A stretch of 55,660 bases of DNA from CAZOWM01 sp964583615 (GTDB taxonomy: Bacteria; Spirochaetota; B62-G9; DRHN01). The notes beneath the pieces are model-generated. The model was not told the DNA's origin. It saw only the letters and a list, made by a program, of their open reading frames with translations, and made no database searches. Position numbers and translations under genes: made by a program. The stretch covers positions 1 to 55,660 of the forward strand of contig CAZOWM010000022.1 in NCBI GenBank assembly GCA_964583615.1. The letters are read 5' to 3'. This document shows positions 40,422 to 48,101 of this stretch, piece by piece (positions within the stretch are counted from its first letter, which is position 1; the number at the start of each line of letters is the position of its first letter).

Positions 40422-40463
40422 AAAAAAAGAGCCTTCTCCTCAGGGAAGGAGAAAGCTCTTTCC
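40422..40463 (-). terminator. Intrinsic terminator in the pyrE leader (attenuator)
   Basis: On the minus strand AAAGAGC-TTTCTCCT, loop TCCCTG, AGGAGAAG-GCTCTTT, then a run of seven T. A strong hairpin between the operon promoter and pyrE. No gene on this strand ends upstream, so it is not the terminator of another operon. Confidence 0.85.
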
Positions 40464-40505
40464 GCTTTCATATGAAACAATTCCCGTCTTCTGCTTCAAT
40501 CCCAT
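40440..40505 (-). CDS. Putative pyr leader peptide
   Basis: A 21-codon ORF starts with ATG about 4 nt after the predicted transcription start (MGLKQKTGIVSYES...) and stops at a TGA lying in the loop of the terminator hairpin. A ribosome following RNA polymerase closely would cover the ascending arm and block termination, as in the E. coli pyrBI and pyrE leaders, where high UTP separates ribosome and polymerase. There is no room for a Shine-Dalgarno site, so the message would be leaderless. Sequence and placement support it; function is inferred. Confidence 0.5.
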   Translation of the reverse strand: MGLKQKTGIVSYESGKSFLLP

Positions 40506-40515
40506 TTGAGAGTTG

Positions 40516-40544
40516 AGTATAGTAAAAAGCCCCGGGCATGTCAA
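40516..40544 (-). promoter_or_regulatory. Sigma-70 promoter of the pyr operon
   Basis: TTGACA (40539-40544), a 17-nt spacer and TATACT (40516-40521) on the minus strand, an almost perfect match. The predicted start is near 40509, giving a leader of about 112 nt before pyrE. Confidence 0.88.
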
Positions 40545-40842
40545 GGGATTTCATTATTTAGCAGATACCCGGATCGTATCATCGAAAATTACTCCCTCGC
40601 TTGTGATCAGCCGCCTTCCGGCACTTGCACAAACTGACTATACATTACACGCAAAAAATTCCATCAGTAATTATTTGATCATAAAATAAATCTTGACAAT
40701 AATAGAGTTAATGAGAAAATATTATGTAATATAAATAAAGTAGGAAAATTACATCGATTTGTTCTTTATACCCCTTCACTTTATCACTTATTGACTTGCA
40801 GGTTCAAAGTTTACTAAAAGATATTTGTAAAGGAGGATTAAA
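40545..40842. other. Intergenic region between the pyr promoter and a lipoprotein gene
   Basis: AT-rich. On the plus strand TTGACA (near 40693) has no well-spaced -10. TTGACT (near 40791) with TACTAA 15 nt later is a possible lipoprotein promoter. No ORF or stable hairpin seen. Confidence 0.4.
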
Positions 40843-41322
40843 ATGAAGACAAGAACATTACTTCTCATTTCTCTCTTTCTACTCATTTTTCTTATGTCTG
40901 TTATTTATGGATGCAGTACGAGATATGGTGCATTGACAGTTGCTACTACAAAGAATATTGACATAAATATGCGAGAATTCGAGAAAGTTGAAGAAGGAGT
41001 AGTTGGAGAATCGAAGAAGCCAATTATAATAATAATTCCGACCGGCAATCCATCGATTGAAGATGCAATTGATGAAGCACTGCAAAAAGCAGGTGGCGAT
41101 ATTATGCAAAATGTCGTCATTTATTATAAATGGTTTTATTTCCCCTGGGTGTATGGATATTACAAATTTGAGATAAAAGGGGATGTCTGGAAGCTTAAAG
41201 AGAAATCTACAAGTATGTTAACTGAAAACAAGCTGAAAGATGCTCAGCTCGTGTTGAAAGCCGTTTCTCGGGATGGAAACATAGAATTAATTGAAGTAGA
41301 GAGTTCACTGAAAGATCTCTGA
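40843..41322 (+). CDS. Lipoprotein of unknown function
   Basis: 159 residues with AAAGGAGG 6 nt before the ATG. Signal peptide LLLISLFLLIFLMSVIYGC ends in a lipobox with the lipidated Cys, so it should be anchored in the envelope. The mature part has IIIIIPTGNPSIEDAIDEAL, then GGDIMQNVVIYYKWFYFPWV followed by YGYYKFEIKGDVWKL, a layout found in small TRL-like lipoproteins, but I do not name the family. AT-rich compared with its neighbours, which may mean recent acquisition. Convergent with the permease gene. Confidence 0.75.
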   Translation: MKTRTLLLISLFLLIFLMSVIYGCSTRYGALTVATTKNIDINMREFEKVEEGVVGESKKPIIIIIPTGNPSIEDAIDEALQKAGGDIMQNVVIYYKWFYFPWVYGYYKFEIKGDVWKLKEKSTSMLTENKLKDAQLVLKAVSRDGNIELIEVESSLKDL

Positions 41323-41413
41323 CGATTTTGAGTACTCTGGCTCATAGATTCAATAATGAGGATGGGAATGAGGGCAATCGAAGAACTCGTGTTTCTCGTG
41401 TCCTCGTGTGCGC

Positions 41414-43285
41414 TCACTCTTCGGTCAGGTTTTTGTCCCGCCTTCTTTTTCCGAGCAGCACGATATCTCTCAGATCTTCGTTGCTTCGTGCGTTCATCCA
41501 TTTTTCTTCAAAACGGGGGTCATGTACGATCTGCGCGATGGCGGCAAGTGCACGCAGGTGAAAGTTGCGCTCGTCTCGCGTACCCACGAGTATGAACACA
41601 GCCTGTATCCCAGGTGATTCTCTGTTGAAAAAAATTCCCTTTTTGTTTCTCGCGAGAAAGATGTCGAAAATGTGCTCACCTTCGACGATGATGTGCGGAA
41701 TTGCGACAAAAGGGGTTATGGCAGTGCTGCTTTCCTTTTCTCTCGCATCGAGATGTGCTCGAATCGTGTGCGTGCTTACACCGAGCTTCTTCCCGATCTT
41801 TCGGGACACGAGCGAAAAAAACTTCTCTACCTTTATCGGCTCTTTCAGATCGACAATGACGCTCTCCTCAATCACGCGATCGAAGCGGTCCTGGATGATC
41901 TCGTCCCTTTCGCGAATGATTTCCTTCAGTTCGAGCTCGAGAGTCCTGCTCACGAGCTCTTTTGCGGTTATTCTCTGGATGACATAGAGAAGCGCAAACT
42001 CCCTATTCGCCCTGATTCTCCCGTAAAACAAGTATACAAAAAGTCCGCCTGCAATCAGGCAAAGACTCGTGATGAGAGACTCTTTCCCGATTCCGTAGAG
42101 CAGAAACCCGAAACCGCATATTCCTATGATCTGTACCCAGGGATACAGGGGTGCACGGAACGCCGGCTGGTAATTCTGCAACCTGCTTTCACGGAGTATA
42201 AGAACTGAAAAACACGATAACATGTAGGTGAGTATCATAACGGTGGATGCCGCCTTCACAAGGGTTTCCAGTGGCAAAAAAATCGCAGTGATCATGATTA
42301 CCCCGGTAATCGAGATCGATATGTGAGGAGTCTGAAATCTCTTGTTTATCCTGTTGATCAATTCAGGGAGAAGCGAATCTCTGCTCAGGGCGAGAGGGTA
42401 CCTCGAGGCTGCCATGATTCCCGCGTTTGCGGTGGAAACGAAAGCGAGAAGAGCAGCAATGCTCAGCGCAATTCTGCCCCATGGTCCAAAAAACGAACCG
42501 GCGCCATCCGTGAAAGGAACAACCGTGTTCGCGAGCGTGTACGCGGGAAGCACTCCCACCGTCACAAACACCGCGAGCGCGTACAGTAAGGTGACAATAA
42601 AGAGAGACATCATCATTCCAAGAGGGATAGTGCGCCCTGGTCTCTTCACCTCTTCTGCAAGCGCCGCTATTTTCAGCAGCCCTCCGAAGGAAACGAATAC
42701 GAAACCCGCCGTTGAAATGGTGGATACGATTCCTTTTGGCACAAAGGGATCGAACCGCTGGATCGAAACCGAGGGAATTCCACCCACGATGTACACGAGC
42801 ATTAGAGAAAGCAAAAAAACAACGAGCACAACTTGAACGCGCGCAGCTTCCTTGATTCCGATGAGATTGATCCCGAGAAACAATAGACAGAGAAATAGAG
42901 CGACGAACCGCACATCGATGTTTATGAGTAAATGGATAAACGCCCCCATGCCGATAAGTGCGAAGGTACTTTTCAGCGAGAGTGAGAACCATGTGAGAAG
43001 ACCGTCAACCGTACCTACGGCAGGACCCATGCTTCTGGCTACATAAAAATAGGTGCCTCCGGCCTTCGGCATTGCAGACACGAGCTCTGACTGACTAAGC
43101 ACACCAGTAAGAGCGAGAATTCCCGCAAGTATGTACGAGAGAACAACCGACGGGCCTGCCTCCGCGAACGCCATTCCGGTGAGGATAAAAATACCGGAGC
43201 TGATCATTGCACCGGTCGCAATGGAAAACACCTCTATCAGTCCTAGTTCTTTTTTCAGCATCTGTTTGGCAAGTGGAGATGCCAT
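41414..43285 (-). CDS. APC-family amino acid permease with C-terminal PTS EIIA-like domain
   Basis: 623 residues from the ATG at 43285 (AAGGAG 8 nt upstream). About 12 membrane helices over residues 15-430, beginning with the APC signature FSIATGAMISSGIFILTGMA. A helical linker (roughly 430-490) leads to a domain resembling PTS EIIA type 2: FFSLVSRKIGKKLGVSTHTI, ITPFVAIPHIIVEGEH with the His in the place of the phosphorylated residue, and VFILVGTRDERNFHLRALAA. The fusion suggests control of amino-acid uptake by phosphorylation or by binding of a PTS-like partner. It directly follows argF (22 bp), so arginine or ornithine are candidate substrates. Confidence 0.88.
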   Translation of the reverse strand: MASPLAKQMLKKELGLIEVFSIATGAMISSGIFILTGMAFAEAGPSVVLSYILAGILALTGVLSQSELVSAMPKAGGTYFYVARSMGPAVGTVDGLLTWFSLSLKSTFALIGMGAFIHLLINIDVRFVALFLCLLFLGINLIGIKEAARVQVVLVVFLLSLMLVYIVGGIPSVSIQRFDPFVPKGIVSTISTAGFVFVSFGGLLKIAALAEEVKRPGRTIPLGMMMSLFIVTLLYALAVFVTVGVLPAYTLANTVVPFTDGAGSFFGPWGRIALSIAALLAFVSTANAGIMAASRYPLALSRDSLLPELINRINKRFQTPHISISITGVIMITAIFLPLETLVKAASTVMILTYMLSCFSVLILRESRLQNYQPAFRAPLYPWVQIIGICGFGFLLYGIGKESLITSLCLIAGGLFVYLFYGRIRANREFALLYVIQRITAKELVSRTLELELKEIIRERDEIIQDRFDRVIEESVIVDLKEPIKVEKFFSLVSRKIGKKLGVSTHTIRAHLDAREKESSTAITPFVAIPHIIVEGEHIFDIFLARNKKGIFFNRESPGIQAVFILVGTRDERNFHLRALAAIAQIVHDPRFEEKWMNARSNEDLRDIVLLGKRRRDKNLTEE

Positions 43286-43307
43286 CTTTTTTCTCCTTGA
43301 GGTTCGG

Positions 43308-44219
43308 TCATTCTGCTTCGAGAAGGTGAAGCAGAAGCGCCTGCGCAGTGAACATCCGGTTTTCCGCCTGCTGATAGATGAGAGACGTCTCACAATGAAT
43401 CGCGTACTCATCGATCTCCAGACCGGGGTGAACGGGCATGTCGTGTAAAACATACACATCTCTTCCCTGGAGGAGCTTTTTGTTCACCTGATATTTTCGC
43501 ATACGCTCGAATTTCTCCCGCTGCACGGGATCCGCCTCCGCCTCTGCGAACTTCTCCATGTTGACCCACGTATCGGTGTACACGAAGTCTGAACGCCCGA
43601 CCGCACCGAAGAGATCATCGGTTCGGTCGAAGCGTTCATACTGGCTCGCCTGCGCGGGAAAATCATCGGGCACCGCTTCCTCGACAGGAGTGACAAACGT
43701 GAGACGTATCCCGGTCTTTCTGCAGGCATAAAACAGTGAATTGGCAACATTGTTCTGCACTCCGACGTACACAAGCGAAATGTCGAAGTCACCCTTCGCC
43801 TCATACATCGTTAGGATATCTGCGAGAGCCTGGGAGGGATGGTACATGCTGCAGCAGCCGTTTATTACAGGCACGTTCACTGAATCGGCGAGCTCGACGA
43901 TATCTTCAGTGAGTACAAGGCGTGCGAGAATGATGTCAAACATTTTTCCCACATACTCGGCTTCGTACCGTAGGGGTGAAATGGCAAAGTTGCTCTTTTC
44001 CCAATCCATGACAACCGTTTCCCCGCCGAGCTTCTTCATCCCGAGCTCGAAGGCCACGCGTGTCCTCGTCGATGTTTTTTGAAACAGGAGCAGAAGCGAC
44101 CTGTTCTTCAGCCTGCTTCTGAAATTTTCGCTGTGTTTCTTGATATCATGAGCGGTATGTACAAGATCGATGAGTTCATCTCCAGTCAATTCATCAATTG
44201 ATATGATTTTTCTCTCCAT
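43308..44219 (-). CDS. argF: Ornithine carbamoyltransferase family protein with altered HCLP motif
   Basis: 303 residues of the ATCase/OTCase superfamily. LLLLFQKTSTRTRVAFELGM holds the carbamoyl-phosphate STRTR motif, YHPSQALADILTMYE the HPxQ loop, and ISLVYVGVQNNVANSL the second-domain start, with the Asn pair of OTCases. The ornithine-binding motif, normally HCLP, reads HDMP (VLHDMPVHPGLEIDEY): the catalytic Cys is Asp. It may be a true OTCase variant or act on another amine. Operon: PEBP gene upstream (stop abuts the ATG), permease-EIIA downstream. Symbol by family only. Confidence 0.75.
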   Translation of the reverse strand: MERKIISIDELTGDELIDLVHTAHDIKKHSENFRSRLKNRSLLLLFQKTSTRTRVAFELGMKKLGGETVVMDWEKSNFAISPLRYEAEYVGKMFDIILARLVLTEDIVELADSVNVPVINGCCSMYHPSQALADILTMYEAKGDFDISLVYVGVQNNVANSLFYACRKTGIRLTFVTPVEEAVPDDFPAQASQYERFDRTDDLFGAVGRSDFVYTDTWVNMEKFAEAEADPVQREKFERMRKYQVNKKLLQGRDVYVLHDMPVHPGLEIDEYAIHCETSLIYQQAENRMFTAQALLLHLLEAE

Positions 44220-44780
44220 TCATCTCCTCGTGTACGTGCCGATAAGAGCGCCCTGTGCAATAATATGTTTGTCCATTTCCTTGAGCAGCTGTTTCTTCGT
44301 CAAACCGGGCCCGCCGCTGATTTCAATGTCGAGTGCATACACCTTGAAATAGTACCGGTGTGTGCCGCTCGGTGGACATGGCCCCCCGTAGCCGAATGTT
44401 CCGAAATCATTTTTCCCCTGCAGAGCTCCCGTGCTCAATCTTTTCGTCTTCTCAATGTCCTTAGCCAAAGACGTCGTATCAGGGGAAATATTGTACATCA
44501 CCCAGTGTACCCATGTTCCCATCGGTGCATCGGGATCATCGGAGATCAGCGCGTAGCCCTTTGTTCTTTCTGGTCCCTCCGACCAGCTCAGCGGAGGAGA
44601 TATATCGCGCCCGTCGCATGTGTACTCCGAAGGAATCATTCCACCATGTACGAATGCACTGCTCTTTACCGTTAATTCCATCAGCTTCACCTCCTTTTTG
44701 AATATTTGAGAATACACCGGAAAGAATGCACACAGCACAATGAAAAGGACACAGAGTGAATAAAAAAAACCCCTTTTCAT
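44220..44780 (-). CDS. Secreted YbhB/YbcL (PEBP, Raf-kinase-inhibitor-like) protein
   Basis: 186 residues from the ATG at 44780 (GGAG 7 nt upstream). Signal peptide GFFYSLCVLFIVLCAFFPVYS, then the PEBP fold: SSAFVHGGMIPSEYTCDGRD, SPPLSWSEGP, ALISDDPDAPMGTWVHWVMY (the DPDxP and HWV ligand pocket) and YGGPCPPSGTHRYYFKVYAL. Bacterial members are small ligand-binding proteins without an agreed role. Divergent from the propeller protein gene at 44852. Confidence 0.9.
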   Translation of the reverse strand: MKRGFFYSLCVLFIVLCAFFPVYSQIFKKEVKLMELTVKSSAFVHGGMIPSEYTCDGRDISPPLSWSEGPERTKGYALISDDPDAPMGTWVHWVMYNISPDTTSLAKDIEKTKRLSTGALQGKNDFGTFGYGGPCPPSGTHRYYFKVYALDIEISGGPGLTKKQLLKEMDKHIIAQGALIGTYTRR

Positions 44781-44851
44781 GTCAATTCTCCCACTTATAT
44801 TTCTATATAATGATAGTATCCTCAATAATGTTTTTAATCAAGAGGAGTTAT

Positions 44852-46012
44852 ATGGATCAAAAATTCTTCTTTTCGCAGAGTTCAAAAATGAGATTAATAA
44901 GAAAAATAACAGCATCGCTTTTCGGTGTATTTATAGTGATTTCTCTTCTTGCATATGCTTCCGGATTTTCCAGAAACCTTCCCCTTGAAACCATTCAGCT
45001 TCCCAAAGGATACTCCATATCGATCTTTGCAGACAACGTGGACAATGCCCGTTCCATGACTCTGGCCCCTGACGGGACGCTCTTCGTGGGAACCCGAAGC
45101 GACGGCCGCGTGTACGCCTTGAAAGATCTGGATAATGACGGAAAAAGTGACGTGCGTTTCGTCATTGCGCGGGATTTGTACATGCCGAACGGCGTTGCCT
45201 TTCGAAACGGCGACCTGTACGTCGCAGAAGTAAATCGAATCGTACGGTTTGACGACATACTTTCGAATCTTTCAGATCCTCCACTCCCGGTCGTGGTCAA
45301 AGACGATTTCCCCGCGGACAGAGCGCACGGGTGGAAGTTCATCCGATTCGGTCCGGACGGAAAACTTTACGTTCCGGTCGGTGCCCCGTGCAACGTGTGC
45401 GAACGTGCAGACAGACGGTACGCGTCCATAACGCGGATGAACAGCGACGGATCAAATTTTGAGATCGTTGCACATGGTATACGAAACACTGTTGGGTTCG
45501 ACTGGCACCCACTCACCGGAGAGCTCTGGTTCACTGACAACGGACGGGACCACCTCGGTGACGATGCTCCTCCTGATGAACTGAACCGAGCCCCAAGAAA
45601 GGGCCTTCATTTCGGTTTTCCCTACTGTCACGGAAAAAACATCGCAGATCCGGTGTTTGGACAGAATTCCGGCTGTGCGGAATTTCAGCCGCCGGCCATC
45701 GAGCTTGGGCCTCACGTCGCAGCCCTGGGAATGCGGTTTTACAGAGGCACCATGTTTCCATCAGAAATGCAAAATCAGATTTTCATTGCGGAACACGGAT
45801 CGTGGAATAGAAGCATACCGATTGGATACAGAATCACACTCGTACGTGTGAGAGGTGACAGAGCTGTAAGTTATGAAGTCTTTGCCCAGGGGTGGCTTCA
45901 GAGCGGGCGAGCGTGGGGAAGACCTGTTGATGTAGAAGTGATGCAAGACGGATCGCTTCTCGTGTCAGACGACCGTGCAGGGGTAATCTACAGGATCACC
46001 TATTCGAAATGA
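44852..46012 (+). CDS. Sorbosone-dehydrogenase / PQQ-sugar-dehydrogenase-like propeller protein
   Basis: 386 residues from the ATG at 44852 (AGAGGAG upstream; an upstream in-frame start lacks a site). Signal anchor at about 15-36 (TASLFGVFIVISLLAYASGF). Beta-propeller repeats follow: ARSMTLAPDGTLFVGTRSDG, PNGVAFRNGDLYVAEVNRIV, AHGWKFIRFGPDGKLYVPVG, RNTVGFDWHPLTGELWFTDN and HFGFPYCHGKNI, typical of the sorbosone dehydrogenase family. Catalytic His residues of soluble glucose dehydrogenases are partly matched. Located outside the membrane. TATAAT at 44806-44811 is a likely -10. Confidence 0.85.
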   Translation: MDQKFFFSQSSKMRLIRKITASLFGVFIVISLLAYASGFSRNLPLETIQLPKGYSISIFADNVDNARSMTLAPDGTLFVGTRSDGRVYALKDLDNDGKSDVRFVIARDLYMPNGVAFRNGDLYVAEVNRIVRFDDILSNLSDPPLPVVVKDDFPADRAHGWKFIRFGPDGKLYVPVGAPCNVCERADRRYASITRMNSDGSNFEIVAHGIRNTVGFDWHPLTGELWFTDNGRDHLGDDAPPDELNRAPRKGLHFGFPYCHGKNIADPVFGQNSGCAEFQPPAIELGPHVAALGMRFYRGTMFPSEMQNQIFIAEHGSWNRSIPIGYRITLVRVRGDRAVSYEVFAQGWLQSGRAWGRPVDVEVMQDGSLLVSDDRAGVIYRITYSK

Positions 46013-46912
46013 TCACACGTCACGATGATTCATGTCGTATTCGTCTATCTTTTGCAATACCTTTTTTTCCGCTTCCGTGTATATTTCCTGTATCATGGGA
46101 TCGTAAAAGTTGAACACCCTCTTCTCAAAAGGCTCATCGATTTTGGAGAGCAGTCTTTTTTGAAACTCGTCCAAGTCCTTCCCGTATATGTGATAGGAAT
46201 CCGCATGCCAGTTCATCCTCCCGAGCTGAACACGCTTGCCTGTTCGTTCGGAAAGCCTTTCGGCAATCTCCGCCTTGTTGAACTGAACGAAACCAAACAT
46301 GTTCATGAAGTTCGCGCCCCACGCGTCATTGCTCCTGAAGCGGACATTGCAGTTGAGATACCATGTTCCGTTGTCATCCTCGACAACCCTGTAGTGAAGG
46401 GATTGAAGACAGGGAGGGTCATAACAGTTGAGGTCGATATTCGGCATCCAGGTGATCATCTGGGCCTGCCTTGTATACGGCTCCTGTGCGAGTTTTCGCA
46501 CCACTGCATCAATCTGATCGACCGTAAAGGGGCCTGCGACTTCCTGTTTTCTGGAATCGGGTGAGCGCTGTTTCCAGGATCCGTAGTTTTTCAATCTCCA
46601 GTGATAGGTGTACTCCCAGCGGGTATCATCCGGGTCATTCATGCTCTTCATCCAGTGATCTTTAACTCCCGATAGCTCCATAACATATTCACGGAGATCC
46701 TCGATGCCCCCGGGAAAGGCTTTGTGAATCATCGGGTCCGAGAGTGGCTCCAGGACAGTCATATTCATCGTTGCATCGACACTCGGCGGATCCCCGGGTC
46801 TGTCGTATTGTGTTTGTATCCTTATTCCTACCCTGTAGAGATCGGTCAAAGCGGCTTCATATGTTTCGGCGAGTGTCCGAGCCTGCACGTGGATAACCGG
46901 AATATTTTTCAT
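46013..46912 (-). CDS. Divergent thymidylate synthase (ThyA family)
   Basis: 299 residues from the ATG at 46912 (AGGGG 6 nt upstream; the frame upstream is non-coding). Catalytic Cys region DLNCYDPPCLQSLHYRVVED (PPC as in ThyA, but Leu follows instead of His). The nucleotide site VRFRSNDAWGANFMNMFGF replaces RSxDxxxGxPxN, and NWHADSYHIYGKDLDEFQKR matches DxHIYxNH only in part. The overall order agrees with ThyA or dNMP hydroxymethylase relatives. Possibly a functional dUMP methylase, possibly a modified-nucleotide enzyme. Stop abuts the propeller gene stop. No DHFR gene in view. Confidence 0.72.
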   Translation of the reverse strand: MKNIPVIHVQARTLAETYEAALTDLYRVGIRIQTQYDRPGDPPSVDATMNMTVLEPLSDPMIHKAFPGGIEDLREYVMELSGVKDHWMKSMNDPDDTRWEYTYHWRLKNYGSWKQRSPDSRKQEVAGPFTVDQIDAVVRKLAQEPYTRQAQMITWMPNIDLNCYDPPCLQSLHYRVVEDDNGTWYLNCNVRFRSNDAWGANFMNMFGFVQFNKAEIAERLSERTGKRVQLGRMNWHADSYHIYGKDLDEFQKRLLSKIDEPFEKRVFNFYDPMIQEIYTEAEKKVLQKIDEYDMNHRDV

Positions 46913-46980
46913 AGAAAACCCCTGCACGTATTGTAAACACATGTACATAAAAAGAAAAGGCAAAGTTACATGTCGCCTGG

Positions 46981-47583
46981 CTACCCCCTGAGAAGAATTG
47001 GAATGAGAATGGGAACGAGTAAAGTGAGGATCATACCACTGAAAACGGAGATCACTGCGTATTCTTTTCCGGATACTTTCGTAATAACTGGAAGCGTCAC
47101 ATCCATGGATGTTGCCCCGCCTGATGCGATCGGAGCAAGTTTCCCGAACACCCTGACTGCCCATGGTGCGGTGAGCAGCGTGAGTATCTCCCGCATCAGG
47201 TTGGTCATCAGCGCGATCACGCCGAGAACCTCTCCATCGAGCTGTGAAATAATGACGCTCGACAAGCTGTAGTAACCAAACCCCGCACCTATCGCAAGCG
47301 CATGGCGCAGAGTGATACCTGAGAGGAAAACCGAAAGAAAACCGACGCCAAGAAACGTGCCAGCAATTACCGAAACCGGCACCAGCGCTATTTTCCAGTG
47401 ATATGTTCTCACGACCCGCCACACTTTCGTATTTGCACCTACTTCAATCCCCACTGTGAAGATAAGCACATAGAGTACGGAGGAAACAAGCTCTTTGGGA
47501 ATGCTTTCTGCGGGGATGAGCGAAGACATCCCTATCAGTATTCCTGAAACGAATACAAGACAGATGAAAATGCTATTTTTCAC
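46981..47583 (-). CDS. lysO: LysO-family lysine exporter, C-terminal (large) part
   Basis: 200 residues from a GTG at 47583 that overlaps the end of the small partner gene by 11 bp. About six membrane helices; motifs LYVLIFTVGIEVGANTKVWR, HALAIGAGFGYYSLSSVII, LMREILTLLTAPWAVR and SGGATSMDVTLPVITK agree with E. coli LysO (YbjE/DUF340). In E. coli one 299-residue chain covers both parts; a two-gene form is common in other phyla. Exports lysine or toxic analogues by family. The tight overlap indicates the two parts are made together. Confidence 0.88.
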   Translation of the reverse strand: MKNSIFICLVFVSGILIGMSSLIPAESIPKELVSSVLYVLIFTVGIEVGANTKVWRVVRTYHWKIALVPVSVIAGTFLGVGFLSVFLSGITLRHALAIGAGFGYYSLSSVIISQLDGEVLGVIALMTNLMREILTLLTAPWAVRVFGKLAPIASGGATSMDVTLPVITKVSGKEYAVISVFSGMILTLLVPILIPILLRG

Positions 47584-47857
47584 CGGTTTCAACCACGAAG
47601 AAATATTTATGTATGAAAAAAGAAAACACAGCACTGCCGAGCGCACCGCCGGCGGCAAGAACAGCCGCCTGTACACCCACAGTAGAAAGGTTATTGAGCA
47701 CCTCACTGTTTTTCCCTATGGAAAGCCCAAGAAGAAACAGCAGAATAAAAATAGTTGCTGTGGAAACCCTGCCTGCAATGAGAGGAAGCGTCTTTTTTTC
47801 CTTGAGTAAGAATCCTACAGCAATACCGCTCAGAAGCGCAATCGTCACGAAGAGCAT
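47573..47857 (-). CDS. LysO-family exporter, N-terminal (small) part
   Basis: 94 residues with three hydrophobic helices: MLFVTIALLSGIAVGFLL, ATIFILLFLLGLSIGKN and VGVQAAVLAAGGALGSAVFS. Matches the first third of LysO. AGGGGA lies 8 nt before the ATG. It is not a frameshift relic: it has its own site and a stop overlapped by the large partner's GTG. Confidence 0.82.
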   Translation of the reverse strand: MLFVTIALLSGIAVGFLLKEKKTLPLIAGRVSTATIFILLFLLGLSIGKNSEVLNNLSTVGVQAAVLAAGGALGSAVFSFFIHKYFFVVETGEK

Positions 47858-47921
47858 TGGATCATCCCCTTTGCAAACGGCATCAGCAGAATATAACAGT
47901 CAAATGGGAAGTAAGCAACGT

Positions 47922-48083
47922 TCAGGTGTGAATTTCCGAATTCAGCCATTTCAGGTAGGAATCACCCCCGGTAAGAACCGTGGTTACGACGAATTCCGGA
48001 ACATCGTAGGGATGGAGCGCGAAAACCTCAGATTCAACTTTCTTAATAAGGCTCTTTGTGGAAACCTGTACAAATTTTGACAT
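47922..48083 (-). pseudogene. Truncated CutA-like gene (C-terminal half)
   Basis: A 53-residue frame whose middle and end match CutA1: a helix SLIKKVESEVFALHPYDVPE, then FVVTTVLTGGDSYLKWLNSE. CutA proteins are about 105 residues, trimeric, and have this HPYxVPE segment near residue 75; the N-terminal half, with the core strands, is absent. The ATG has GGGGGAAAAGAGG before it, so a short product could still be made. It lies 18 bp after the methyltransferase stop on the same strand. Most likely a deletion remnant. Confidence 0.65.
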
Positions 48084-48101
48084 CCTCTTTTCCCCCTGTG
48101 A

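Noticed and set aside
46981..47857. LysO as one gene broken by a frameshift
   Set aside because: The second part has its own GTG in a tight overlap, and the two-gene form is known in other bacteria.
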